A program made the position numbers and the translations under genes. DNA of 40,042 nt. Source: CAYJFG01 sp964369405 (lineage in GTDB: Bacteria; Bacillota; Clostridia; Oscillospirales; Acutalibacteraceae). Each line of letters opens with the position of its first letter. Position 1 is the first letter of the stretch. This document shows, piece by piece, positions 8,019 through 15,874 of the stretch. The notes beneath the pieces were generated by a model that had not been told where the DNA came from, did not search any database, and was given only the letters and a program-made list of their open reading frames with translations. The DNA lies in contig CAYJGB010000017.1 of NCBI GenBank assembly GCA_964369405.1, positions 1-40,042 of the forward strand, given 5' to 3'.

Positions 8019-8493
8019 AATTATACTTATGGGCCGTTTAACTACAACTCCAGAACTTAAAACTACACAGTCAAATTTATCTGTAACAAGTTTTAGCATA
8101 GCAGTAGACCGACCATATTCAAAGCAAGGCGAACAAAGACAGGCTGATTTTATCAACATTGTATGCTGGCGACAAAGAGCAGAGTTTATTTGTAAATATT
8201 TTACAAAAGGACAACTCATAGCATTAGATGGTTCTTTGCAAACACGTCAATATCAAGATAACAATGGTAACAATAGATATATTACAGAAGTGTTAGCTGA
8301 TAATGTATATTTTACAGGCGACAGGAAGAACACAGAACAACAAAACGTAACAACATCATCTAGTAGTGTCAATAGCACAAATGCTGTTAAACAAAGCACA
8401 GTACAAACACAGCAACAACAAAATGAAGTGTATAATCAATTAGATTTAAATTTTATTAATGTAAATCCGTATGACGACGACTTACCGTTCTAA
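8011..8493 (+). CDS. ssb: Single-stranded DNA-binding protein
   Basis: A 160-residue SSB: an OB-fold from MNKIILMGRLTTTPE through about residue 105 (FINIVCWRQRAEF is the family core), a Ser/Thr/Gln-rich flexible linker, and the acidic tip DDDLPF that recruits partner proteins. It coats single-stranded DNA during phage replication and RecT recombination. It is the last gene of the tightly overlapping recombination block and is followed by two stem-loops. Confidence 0.95.
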   Translation: MNKIILMGRLTTTPELKTTQSNLSVTSFSIAVDRPYSKQGEQRQADFINIVCWRQRAEFICKYFTKGQLIALDGSLQTRQYQDNNGNNRYITEVLADNVYFTGDRKNTEQQNVTTSSSSVNSTNAVKQSTVQTQQQQNEVYNQLDLNFINVNPYDDDLPF

Positions 8494-8513
8494 GTTGACT
8501 ATTACTAGTCAAC
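8494..8513. repeat. 8-bp inverted repeat directly after ssb
   Basis: GTTGACTA and TAGTCAAC form a perfect 8-bp stem with a TTAC loop, beginning immediately after the ssb stop. There is no U-tract, so it looks more like an mRNA 3'-end stabiliser or protein site than a terminator. Confidence 0.55.
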
Positions 8514-8527
8514 AAAACAGCAATCTT

Positions 8528-8569
8528 AATGTATTATCGAATGATTTTATAATTGTTCGATAATACATT
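8528..8569. repeat. 14-bp perfect inverted repeat between ssb and the DUF927 gene
   Basis: AATGTATTATCGAA at 8528-8541 and its exact complement at 8556-8569 are separated by 14 AT-rich bases. The second arm ends two bases before the ribosome-binding site of the next gene. It could form an RNA hairpin affecting translation or be a DNA site for a replication protein. Confidence 0.65.
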
Positions 8570-8586
8570 GCAAAGGAAGTGAAAAA

Positions 8587-10488
8587 TTGCATTCTGATAT
8601 ATTAAATGAAGTCATTGACTTTAACTACACAAATGAAGAATATATAGCAGGTCTTGATAGTGACGAATCTTGTTTAGGAGATGAAACATTTTACAGACTG
8701 TTTAATATAACAAATCCGTTAGAGCTTGAAAAATATAAAAACTCATTAATCACAAAAGCAAAAACTTTAGGTGTGTCAAAGTCAACAGTAATTGACTTCA
8801 TAAAAGCATGGAAGCAACAACTATGCATTGACGAAAAAGCAGACGAGAATTATACGCAATTTCCTACACATAATATAGTGCTTAGGTGTGGAGATTGGAT
8901 AGCAGACACATACGGAGTTAAAAAAACAAGCTATAGAAACGATAATCATCTACCAGTGGACGAGCAAGCGTGCCCACATCCGATATTAATATCATCAAGA
9001 ATTACAGACACCAATATTGAGAAAGTAGAAATTGAATTTTTCAAAGACTATAAGTGGAGGTCAGTGGTTGTTGATAAATTTTCTATATCTGATAAAAATC
9101 AGATTATAAAAACGCTGTCAAATATCGGTGTGGAAGTCAACAGCGAAAACGCTAGAAATTTAATACAGTATCTAGCTGATTTAATAGCTTACAACAGAGA
9201 TATAATACCACTGTACGCTGGATGCAGTAAACTAGGGTGGCACAAAGGAAGTTTTATACCGTATGATGAAAACATAAAATTCACTGGTCAAGATAATTTA
9301 AAGTCAATTTATGATGATGTAACACAAAAAGGAAGCTATGATTTATACAAACAGGTCATAAGCGAAACTATCAATAGTAACACTATTTTAAAAATAATGT
9401 ACGGTACTAGTCTAGCTAGTCCACTATGTAGCATATTAGACATACTACCGTTTATAACACACGTATGGGGAGAGAGTGGAACGTGTAAAAGTGTAGCGTT
9501 AATGCTTAGTATGAGCATATGGGGAAATCCTACAATAGGTAATTTAGTTCGAACTATGAAACTAACTGATGCAAACTTAGAAAGCATTGCAGAATGTTTA
9601 AATAACGTACCGTTCGCTGGAGATGAATTACAGTTAATAAAAAGCGAATGGCGAGCAAATTATGACGACATAATTTATTTTACAACAGAAGGCAGTGGCA
9701 AGGGTCGAAACAAAACAGGTGAAAACGTTGAACGACTAAAAACGTGGTGTAACACATTTTTATTCAGTGGAGAAGAACCTATCATTAAGACTAACTCGGG
9801 AGCAGGAGCAAACAACAGAGTTATTGAATTGTTTGCAAATGAACCATTGGTAATTGACGGAAATTTTATGTCAAGTTTCGTAAAGCAGAATTACGGACAC
9901 GTTGGAAAAGAATACATAGAAGTTCTAAAAAAGATAGACAAGAAAAAAATAAAAAAATACTACTTGAAAAATTTCGAAGAAATCAATCAAGCAGTAGATA
10001 CTACAGAAAAGCAAGCTATGGCAATGGCAGCAATAATTACAGCGTATAACATAGCTAGTAAATATATTTTTACAGATGAATATGCAATTGAACCACTCAC
10101 TGTAAATGATGTAATACCATACTTAAAGAACAAGAATGAAATAGACATAGTTCATAGAGCGTACCAGTGGACGCTAGACTGGATTTCTAAGAACAGTCAT
10201 AGGTATTATATCGATACAGAGGATAACACACTTAAAACGGAAATATGGGGCAAAATAGAGCGTGACTATGTAATGATAAATAAAACAGTATATAGTGATG
10301 AACTTAAAAAGCAAGGATATGACTTGCAGGTGCTACTTAAAGAATATAGCAAGCGTGGTTGGATAATTAAGAACAGTGAAAACAAAAATGTTCATTGTAC
10401 AAAGATTAACGGCATTAAAAATAGATTTATAAAATTATCAACATCAGAAGATTTTAATGTCAGTCAAACGCAAGATTTAGAATTTTAA
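8587..10488 (+). CDS. DUF927-family P-loop ATPase, phage replication protein
   Basis: A 633-residue replication protein. The N-terminal third is divergent. The centre matches the DUF927 superfamily: ISSRITDTNIEKVEIEFF, then a P-loop GESGTCKS at about 295-302 and an acidic LxxVPFAGDEL Walker-B-like stretch about 45 residues later, followed by TTEGSGKGRNK and FLFSGEEP. Such proteins act as helicase-like ATPases with a primase or VirE-like role in phage replication. Start is TTG at 8587, 7-8 nt after AAAGGAAGTG, with no in-frame ATG nearby. The candidate origin lies directly downstream. Confidence 0.85.
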   Translation: MHSDILNEVIDFNYTNEEYIAGLDSDESCLGDETFYRLFNITNPLELEKYKNSLITKAKTLGVSKSTVIDFIKAWKQQLCIDEKADENYTQFPTHNIVLRCGDWIADTYGVKKTSYRNDNHLPVDEQACPHPILISSRITDTNIEKVEIEFFKDYKWRSVVVDKFSISDKNQIIKTLSNIGVEVNSENARNLIQYLADLIAYNRDIIPLYAGCSKLGWHKGSFIPYDENIKFTGQDNLKSIYDDVTQKGSYDLYKQVISETINSNTILKIMYGTSLASPLCSILDILPFITHVWGESGTCKSVALMLSMSIWGNPTIGNLVRTMKLTDANLESIAECLNNVPFAGDELQLIKSEWRANYDDIIYFTTEGSGKGRNKTGENVERLKTWCNTFLFSGEEPIIKTNSGAGANNRVIELFANEPLVIDGNFMSSFVKQNYGHVGKEYIEVLKKIDKKKIKKYYLKNFEEINQAVDTTEKQAMAMAAIITAYNIASKYIFTDEYAIEPLTVNDVIPYLKNKNEIDIVHRAYQWTLDWISKNSHRYYIDTEDNTLKTEIWGKIERDYVMINKTVYSDELKKQGYDLQVLLKEYSKRGWIIKNSENKNVHCTKINGIKNRFIKLSTSEDFNVSQTQDLEF

Positions 10489-10489
10489 A

Positions 10490-10781
10490 AGTCTCACATT
10501 TTTAAAAAAGTCTCACCCAAGTCTCACAAAAAATTTAAAAAGGTGAGACACTTAAAAATGGCTATTTAATCAACTAATTTATATTATATTATATTAAAGT
10601 CTCACTAGTCTCACCTAAAATAATATAGTATATATAAAGAAAAAAATATAAAAAAATAATATATATAAATAAATTTATATATATATAAAGACTATGACTT
10701 TAACAAAAATGGTGAGACTGGTGAGACATTCAGTATTCAAGCCATTTTTTACACTAAAAAAAGTGAGACTTTAGGTGAGAC
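10490..10781. other. Candidate phage replication origin: ten GTCTCAC/GTGAGAC iterons around an AT-rich core
   Basis: This 350-bp gene-free stretch has GTCTCAC at 10491, 10510, 10521, 10599 and 10608, and the complement GTGAGAC at 10543, 10712, 10721, 10763 and 10775. The inner pairs (spaced 9 bp on each side) point in opposite directions and flank a core, 10616-10689, that is almost purely A/T. A further inverted pair, AAAAATGGCT at 10554-10563 and AGCCATTTTT at 10740-10749, lies outside. Symmetric iterons around an easily melted core, set between two replication genes, are the layout of an iteron-type origin. Confidence 0.75.
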
Positions 10782-10838
10782 TTTCAATCAAAAAGGTAAG
10801 CCTAAAAAAATAATAAACAAAAAGAAGTGATAAAAAAT

Positions 10839-12161
10839 ATGCAACTTAGACAATACCAACTTGAAGTACTAGACAATGTAAAACAATGTTGGTTGCAAGG
10901 TAAACGAAAACCATGTATTGTTCTCCCTTGTGGTGCTGGCAAATCTGTAATCGCTGCTGAATTTGCTAAACGTACTACAGTCAATCAAAAAAACGTATTA
11001 TTCATAGTTCACAGGAAAGAACTTAAAGACCAAATTCAAAACACTTTTTACAACTGGGGTGTTAATATGAATCATTGTGATGTGTCTATGGTTCAGACTG
11101 TTGCTAGACGTTTAGAGCAGATTAAAAAACCTAGTCTTATTATAACAGATGAGAACCACCATTGTCTAGCAAATAGTTATAAAAAAATTTATAACTATTT
11201 CGACCAGTCATATATGATTGGACTTACAGCTACACCCGTTAGATTAAACGGTAGTGGTTTAGGAGATGTTAATGATGCACTAGTAGAAAGCGTTAGTACA
11301 AAGTGGCTTATTCATAATAACTTTTTATCACCGTATGATTACTATGCTCCACAGGTATCAGACCTCTCTAAACTACATACTAGACGTGGAGAATACGTTT
11401 CAAGCGAAATTGAAGAAATGCTTGATAACTCAAAAATTTATGGTGATGTAATTAAATATTATCATCAATTAGCACATAATCAAAAAGCTATAGTCTACTG
11501 TGCAACAGTTAAGCACAGTGTAGAAACAGCAAAGGCATTTAAAGCAAATGGAATAACAGCAGTACATATAGACGGCACTACATCTAAAAACGCAAGACAG
11601 CGAATTATAGACGACTTTAGACGAGGGTATATACAAGTACTATGTAACGTTGATTTAATCAGTGAGGGGTTTGATGTGCCAGACTGTACAGCAGTAATAC
11701 TACTAAGACCTACTAAGTCATTATCACTGTATATTCAACAGTCAATGCGTTGTATGAGATATAAAGAAAATAAACGAGCAACTATTATTGACCATGTCGG
11801 CAATGCGTATAGATTTGGGCTGCCAGACGAGGACAGAGTATGGAGTTTAGAAACAAAGAAAACAAAAGTTAAAAACGAAGATGAAAAAGAAGAGAAAGTA
11901 AGGCAATGTGATGAATGTTATTTTACACATACTCCATCTCCGATATGTCCTAACTGTGGATATGTATACCCTAAGCAAGAGAGAGAAGAAAAAGAAGAAA
12001 TAAAAGACATCAAACTTGAAAAACTTACTAGTGATGTTCAAAGTTACACAAAAGCTTGTGAGTGTCAAAGCTATAGAGAGTTACACATATTCGCAAAACT
12101 TAAAGGATATAAACCAGGGTGGGCATTTTATCAAGCAAAATCAAGAGGTTTTATAGCATGA
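10839..12161 (+). CDS. Superfamily II DEAD/DEAH-box helicase with C-terminal zinc ribbon
   Basis: A 440-residue SF2 helicase. Motif I is PCGAGKS at 30-36, motif II is DENH at about 104-107, SAT-like LTATP follows at about 129, and motif VI is QQSMRCMR at about 300. After the helicase core, CDEC and CPNC at roughly 356-376 form a zinc ribbon, and the C-terminus is a small helical domain. It resembles RadD-type and phage replicative or repair helicases. I chose ATG 10839; an in-frame GTG at 10827 lies in the ribosome-binding site AAGAAGTGA. It is immediately downstream of the candidate origin and overlaps the nuclease gene as ATGA. Confidence 0.92.
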   Translation: MQLRQYQLEVLDNVKQCWLQGKRKPCIVLPCGAGKSVIAAEFAKRTTVNQKNVLFIVHRKELKDQIQNTFYNWGVNMNHCDVSMVQTVARRLEQIKKPSLIITDENHHCLANSYKKIYNYFDQSYMIGLTATPVRLNGSGLGDVNDALVESVSTKWLIHNNFLSPYDYYAPQVSDLSKLHTRRGEYVSSEIEEMLDNSKIYGDVIKYYHQLAHNQKAIVYCATVKHSVETAKAFKANGITAVHIDGTTSKNARQRIIDDFRRGYIQVLCNVDLISEGFDVPDCTAVILLRPTKSLSLYIQQSMRCMRYKENKRATIIDHVGNAYRFGLPDEDRVWSLETKKTKVKNEDEKEEKVRQCDECYFTHTPSPICPNCGYVYPKQEREEKEEIKDIKLEKLTSDVQSYTKACECQSYRELHIFAKLKGYKPGWAFYQAKSRGFIA

Positions 12162-12454
12162 GAGAAGTAGATATACAAAATCAGATTAGAAAAGAACTCT
12201 CAAAGTACGGTGTAGTGATAAGACTCAATACTGGTAACTTTGAACTTAAAGACGGTAGACGTATAGTATGTGGAGTCAAAGGTTTATCTGATTTACTGTT
12301 TGTAGGACAAGGTGTGATAGCTTTTATAGAAGTTAAATCAACAGGAAAACCAACAAAAGAACAACTTAATTTTATAAGGGTAATTAAAAACTTAGGACAT
12401 AAAGCAGGCATTGCAAGAAGTGTAGAGGAGGCATTAAAAATAATCAATGAGTAA
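12158..12454 (+). CDS. VRR-NUC domain nuclease
   Basis: A 98-residue stand-alone VRR-NUC (PD-(D/E)XK superfamily) nuclease. Visible motifs are the early QNQIRKEL helix, GLSDLL at 42-47 with the metal-binding Asp, IEVKS at 57-61 with the catalytic Glu and Lys, and the following Gln at about 69. Phage VRR-NUC proteins are usually encoded next to an SF2 helicase, as here, and are thought to resolve or trim branched DNA. The start ATG overlaps the helicase TGA (ATGA), which favours this start over an upstream TTG. Confidence 0.92.
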   Translation: MREVDIQNQIRKELSKYGVVIRLNTGNFELKDGRRIVCGVKGLSDLLFVGQGVIAFIEVKSTGKPTKEQLNFIRVIKNLGHKAGIARSVEEALKIINE

Positions 12455-12824
12455 TTATGATATTGCAAATATTGAAAACAGAGCAAAATACATAGAAGAA
12501 AAAGCAAAACAGCTAAGCAGTATAAACGAAATTAAACTTAACAATTTTGCAGAGGAGTATTATTTTATAACGCTTAGAGAACTGTTACGGTCGTATGTTC
12601 ATAAGCTTATTGATAAGCAGTATTTACTAGCAGAACAAAAGAAATTAAAATCAACGTATCAAAAGTATGCACTATGGGCAAGTATATATGAAGATACTCA
12701 CAAAATGAAGTTACAGTTAGGACAGATAGCTAAAGAGGTTTACACACATAAAGAGTGTAAAACGTGCTTAGAAATGCTAAGAATTTTTGATAAAATTTAT
12801 AACCCAATCAGCACAGCTGAGTGA
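12447..12824 (+). CDS. Hypothetical phage protein (125 aa), helical
   Basis: A 125-residue, highly charged, mostly helical protein overlapping the VRR-NUC gene by 8 bp. It has a single CxxC (CKTC) near residue 109. No family recognised. Overlap with the nuclease gene suggests a role in DNA metabolism, but only by association. Confidence 0.65.
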   Translation: MSNYDIANIENRAKYIEEKAKQLSSINEIKLNNFAEEYYFITLRELLRSYVHKLIDKQYLLAEQKKLKSTYQKYALWASIYEDTHKMKLQLGQIAKEVYTHKECKTCLEMLRIFDKIYNPISTAE

Positions 12825-12907
12825 TGCAAACACGTGACGACATACACCTTTTATCCTGCTTAACATTCTGCCCTTTAAAATTCTAATACAAGAAAGAGAG
12901 ACAGACA

Positions 12908-13084
12908 ATGAACAAACAAGAGATTGAGGAAGCAATAAGACATTTAGAGTACGGATTGTTAAGTTTCGGATTGGCTACAAATGACACAACTGTACTTTTA
13001 TATGAAAAAGAACTTGAAATAGCGATTGAATGTCTAAAAGCTGAATTAGAAAGATTAGAAAACAAACCAACGGAGGAGATATAA
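12908..13084 (+). CDS. Small helical acidic phage protein (58 aa)
   Basis: ATG at 12908 after a weak AGAAAGAGAG site; stop TAA at 13082-13084 overlaps the ATG of the next gene by one base. The product, MNKQEIEEAIRHLEYGLLSF onwards, is largely two amphipathic helices ending in ELERLENKPTEEI. The coupled stop/start and good codon flow support it as real. Function unknown. The preceding 83 bases (12825-12907) hold nothing I can name. Confidence 0.6.
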   Translation: MNKQEIEEAIRHLEYGLLSFGLATNDTTVLLYEKELEIAIECLKAELERLENKPTEEI

Positions 13085-13353
13085 TGAACACATTTATTTT
13101 TTCAAAAGAAGAAATTAAAGCAAGCAAAATTGCTCAACAGCAAGAACAAAAATTTAAAACGAGAAATGTAAAAGACACTGTTATTTTGAATTGTCCTTTT
13201 TGCGGCGAAAAAGCAGTACATAAAGAAAGATTTGAAAGGCACTCAATCGAATGTGTGAAGTGTGGTATTCAAACACAAATAAGGAACTCAAAAGAAGACG
13301 TAATTAAATTGTGGAACAATAGAACGAAAGAAGGTGACCTAAATGCTAAGTGA
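13084..13353 (+). CDS. Lar-like zinc-ribbon protein (possible restriction-alleviation family)
   Basis: An 89-residue protein whose C-terminal half has CPFCG at about 38-42, then CVKCG about 17 residues later and a WNNR end, the pattern of the Lar family. The founding Lar protein of Rac prophage alleviates type I restriction; many phage members of the family are untested. The N-terminal half is charged and helical. It is coupled to the preceding gene by a TAATG overlap and overlaps the next by 11 bp. Confidence 0.75.
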   Translation: MNTFIFSKEEIKASKIAQQQEQKFKTRNVKDTVILNCPFCGEKAVHKERFERHSIECVKCGIQTQIRNSKEDVIKLWNNRTKEGDLNAK

Positions 13354-13438
13354 TATATTAACATTTACAATAGGTGCAATAACAGGTGGGGCGATAACGG
13401 CAATGATAATGTGTTTTATGTTTATAAACAAAGAATAG
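13343..13438 (+). CDS. 31-aa single-pass membrane microprotein
   Basis: ATG at 13343 follows AAGGTGACCTAA and overlaps the Lar-like gene. The product is one hydrophobic helix with glycines (TIGAITGGAITAMIMCFMF) and a short charged tail NKE. It resembles the very small DUF3789-type proteins seen in Firmicutes phages. Likely real because of the ribosome-binding site and position; function unknown. Confidence 0.55.
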   Translation: MLSDILTFTIGAITGGAITAMIMCFMFINKE

Positions 13439-13474
13439 ACTGTATAAAATTAATCAGCTAAAAGGAGAGTGTAT

Positions 13475-13876
13475 ATGACAATTAAGAAATATCTATCACA
13501 AGCACTAACGCTTGATAGGAAGATTAATACAAAAATGGAAGAATACGAAAAACTTAGACAATTAGCATATTGTCTTGATTCTCTTAACATAAGCGAAAAG
13601 GTAAAAACTTCACATGAAAACAACGTCAATAAAAACATAGATAAACTCATTGATTTAGATTATGAAATCATTGCAGATATAAACAAACTAATTGACATCA
13701 AAATAGAAATAAAAAACACAATCAATACACTCAATAACGAAAAATACAGACAGGTGTTATTCAATAGATATGTTAATTGTCTAAGTTTTGAAAAATGTGC
13801 AGAGGTTTTGAATTATAGCGTACAGCACATTTTCAGATTACATAATCAAGCAATAAAAAGTTTAAAAAAGTTATAA
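13475..13876 (+). CDS. ArpU/sigma-region-4-like late transcription regulator
   Basis: A 133-residue protein whose first 85 residues are coiled-coil-like (DUF1492-type). The C-terminal 45 form a sigma-70 region-4-like helix-turn-helix: LFNRYVNCLSFEKCAEVLNY then VQHIFRLHNQAIKSL. In Firmicutes phages such proteins sit just before the packaging genes and switch on late transcription. Start ATG 13475 is 7 nt after AAAGGAG. The promoter-like region immediately downstream is the likely target. Confidence 0.82.
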   Translation: MTIKKYLSQALTLDRKINTKMEEYEKLRQLAYCLDSLNISEKVKTSHENNVNKNIDKLIDLDYEIIADINKLIDIKIEIKNTINTLNNEKYRQVLFNRYVNCLSFEKCAEVLNYSVQHIFRLHNQAIKSLKKL

Positions 13877-13895
13877 ATGTGATAGAATGAGAGTA

Positions 13896-13919
13896 TTGAC
13901 ATATGATATAGTATATACT
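13896..13919 (+). promoter_or_regulatory. Candidate late promoter/activator site
   Basis: A perfect TTGACA at 13896-13901 is followed not by a -10 at 17 bp but by the palindrome AGTATATACT at 13910-13919, which contains TATACT. The spacing, only 12 bp to TATACT, is wrong for a normal sigma-A promoter, which fits a promoter that needs the neighbouring late regulator. Inference from position and sequence only. Confidence 0.45.
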
Positions 13920-13934
13920 GAGAAAGTCGAAAAT

Positions 13935-13966
13935 AAAGCCTTGTAGGAGAAATCTTACAGGGCTTT
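13935..13966 (+). terminator. Strong GAAA-capped hairpin in the late leader
   Basis: Two 14-nt arms, AAAGCCTTGTAGGA and TCTTACAGGGCTTT, pair fully with two G-U wobbles around a GAAA loop. The T-run downstream is weak and delayed (ATTTTT at about 13976), so it may be a leaky terminator, an attenuator or a stabilising leader structure. It lies between the late regulator and the first packaging-module gene. Confidence 0.55.
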
Positions 13967-13996
13967 AACTATACCATTTTTAAGGAGGTATTTAAT

Positions 13997-14194
13997 ATGC
14001 ACCACTGCCCTAATGTAAAATGTAAATACGCTAATCACATAAGGCAAGGGGTCAACTTCTGCCCACTTCCACATAGTGCGTGTAAAGAAACGTTAGTTGA
14101 GGAGTACAACAAACTCAATAAGCTAAAAAACTTCACATATACACAAGCCGTTCAATTTGATAAATTGCGTAAAATCCTCTTTGATAGTGGGTGA
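13997..14194 (+). CDS. Small cysteine-rich phage protein (65 aa)
   Basis: Starts with ATG after TAAGGAGGT. The 65-residue product has cysteines at about 4, 9, 22 and 29 plus several His (HHCPNVKC, NFCPLPH), probably a zinc-binding N-terminal half, then a charged helix. It precedes terminase, where HNH or DNA-binding proteins often lie, but it has no HNH motif. Function unknown. Confidence 0.65.
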   Translation: MHHCPNVKCKYANHIRQGVNFCPLPHSACKETLVEEYNKLNKLKNFTYTQAVQFDKLRKILFDSG

Positions 14195-14201
14195 TGTGTA
14201 G

Positions 14202-14636
14202 ATGACGGAAAAGCAAAAAAAGTTCTGTTTAGAGTATATTAAGACTCTCAACGGTACAACAGCCTACAAAAACGCTTACAGTGCAACTAAAGACACTGTT
14301 GCAGCTGCTAATGCTAATAGGCTTTTAAAAAGAGAAGATATTAAAAGCTACATAGCTAAACAGATTGATAAACAGAAAAGCAAGCAGACAGCAGATATAG
14401 AAGAAATACTACAATTTCTAACAAGTGTGCTTAGAGGAGAAGTTCCAGAAGAGATTACGCACTATGACAAAGATTATGCTAGATTTAAATTTGCAGAGAA
14501 AAGACCGGCTATAAAAGACCGACTAAGAGCGTGTGAGCTTTTAGGAAAAAGACTAGGACTTGATAAGATTGAAGAAGATAACGAAGACATACGAAAACTT
14601 GAAGAGGTCTTAAAAAATATCAAAGGTGTGATATAG
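14202..14636 (+). CDS. terS: Terminase small subunit
   Basis: A 144-residue Terminase_2 (XtmA-like) protein that recognises phage DNA and delivers it to the large subunit. The N-terminus MTEKQKKFCLEYIKTLNGTT followed by AYKNAYSA and a helix-turn-helix with RLLKREDIKSYIAK is characteristic. The C-terminus is charged and should mediate oligomerisation and TerL contact. The stop overlaps the terL start (TAGTG). Confidence 0.92.
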   Translation: MTEKQKKFCLEYIKTLNGTTAYKNAYSATKDTVAAANANRLLKREDIKSYIAKQIDKQKSKQTADIEEILQFLTSVLRGEVPEEITHYDKDYARFKFAEKRPAIKDRLRACELLGKRLGLDKIEEDNEDIRKLEEVLKNIKGVI

Positions 14637-15874
14637 TGGCATTCAGCCAAAAACAAATTGAATTCTTAAACAACGCTGACAAACGTTGGAATTTTAAAAT
14701 AGGTGCTACACGTTCCGGCAAAACATATCTTGACTATTTTGTCATACCTAAAAGAATTAGACGCATCATAAATAAAGACGGCTTAGTTGTTATACTGGGT
14801 GTATCTAAAGGAACTATACAGCGAAACATAATAGAACCATTACAAAAAATATGGGGCTACAAACTTGTAGGGGATATTAACTCACAAAACAAGTGTTATA
14901 TGTTTGGCGAATGGGTGTATTGTTTAGGTGCTGAAAAAGTTAATCAAGTATCTAAACTGCAAGGTGCTAGCATTAAATATTGCTATGGTGATGAAACAGC
15001 ACGCTGGAATGAAGACGTATTCAATATGTTAAAATCAAGACTTGATAAGCCGTATAGTAAATTTGATGGCACTTGCAATCCAGAACATCCGACACACTGG
15101 TTAAAAGATTTCATAGATTCTGATGTAAGCATATATAAACAAGAATACACTATTTTCGATAATCCGTTTTTAGACAAAGGCTTTGTTGAACAACTTTGTA
15201 ATGAATATCGTGGGACCGTCCTCTATGACAGATACATAATGGGACAATGGAAACGTGCAAAGGGCCATATATACCCTCAAATAGCAGACAACATAAAAAA
15301 TCATATTTTAAGCGATATACCACAAGATATAATTTTTGCTCAAATAGGTGTTGACTTTGGTGGTAACGGCTCTGGTCATACGTTCCAATTAACAGGCTTT
15401 ACAAAAGGTCTTAAAAAAATAGTAACACTTGAGGAACATTACCACAGTAACAAAAAACAAGGGATACTCTCCCCTACTCAGCTAGAGCAACAATTCGCAG
15501 ATTTTATTAAAATGTGCAAAAACAAATACAAGTTCCCAATAGTTGATGTATACGCAGACAGTGCAGAACAAACACTTATTCAAGGTTTTAAAATTAAAGC
15601 TGTTAGAGAGCACTTAGGAGTAGAAATACACAACGCACGAAAAGGGCCTATAATAGACCGAATACGCTTATATAACAGTCTTATATCACAGCATAGATAT
15701 TACATTATGGATTATTGCAAAATTACACAAAACGCGTTTTGTGATGCACTATGGGACGAGAAAAGTCTTGAGGATAAAAGGCTTGATAATAATACAACTA
15801 ACATTGATACTCTTGATGCACAAGAGTACTCTACAGAAAACTATGCACGAGATTTAATGGAGGTGAGATTATAA
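14636..15874 (+). CDS. terL: Terminase large subunit
   Basis: A 412-residue packaging motor. The ATPase domain has Walker A IGATRSGKT at 22-30 and Walker B YCYGDE at about 116-121. The nuclease domain begins with VDFGGNGSGH at about 238, with a second acidic motif VYADSAEQT near 304 and DTLDAQEY near the C-terminus. Start is GTG at 14636, overlapping the terS stop by one base, with AAAGGTG upstream. The stop TAA shares bases with the ATA proposed to start the portal gene. Confidence 0.95.
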   Translation: MAFSQKQIEFLNNADKRWNFKIGATRSGKTYLDYFVIPKRIRRIINKDGLVVILGVSKGTIQRNIIEPLQKIWGYKLVGDINSQNKCYMFGEWVYCLGAEKVNQVSKLQGASIKYCYGDETARWNEDVFNMLKSRLDKPYSKFDGTCNPEHPTHWLKDFIDSDVSIYKQEYTIFDNPFLDKGFVEQLCNEYRGTVLYDRYIMGQWKRAKGHIYPQIADNIKNHILSDIPQDIIFAQIGVDFGGNGSGHTFQLTGFTKGLKKIVTLEEHYHSNKKQGILSPTQLEQQFADFIKMCKNKYKFPIVDVYADSAEQTLIQGFKIKAVREHLGVEIHNARKGPIIDRIRLYNSLISQHRYYIMDYCKITQNAFCDALWDEKSLEDKRLDNNTTNIDTLDAQEYSTENYARDLMEVRL

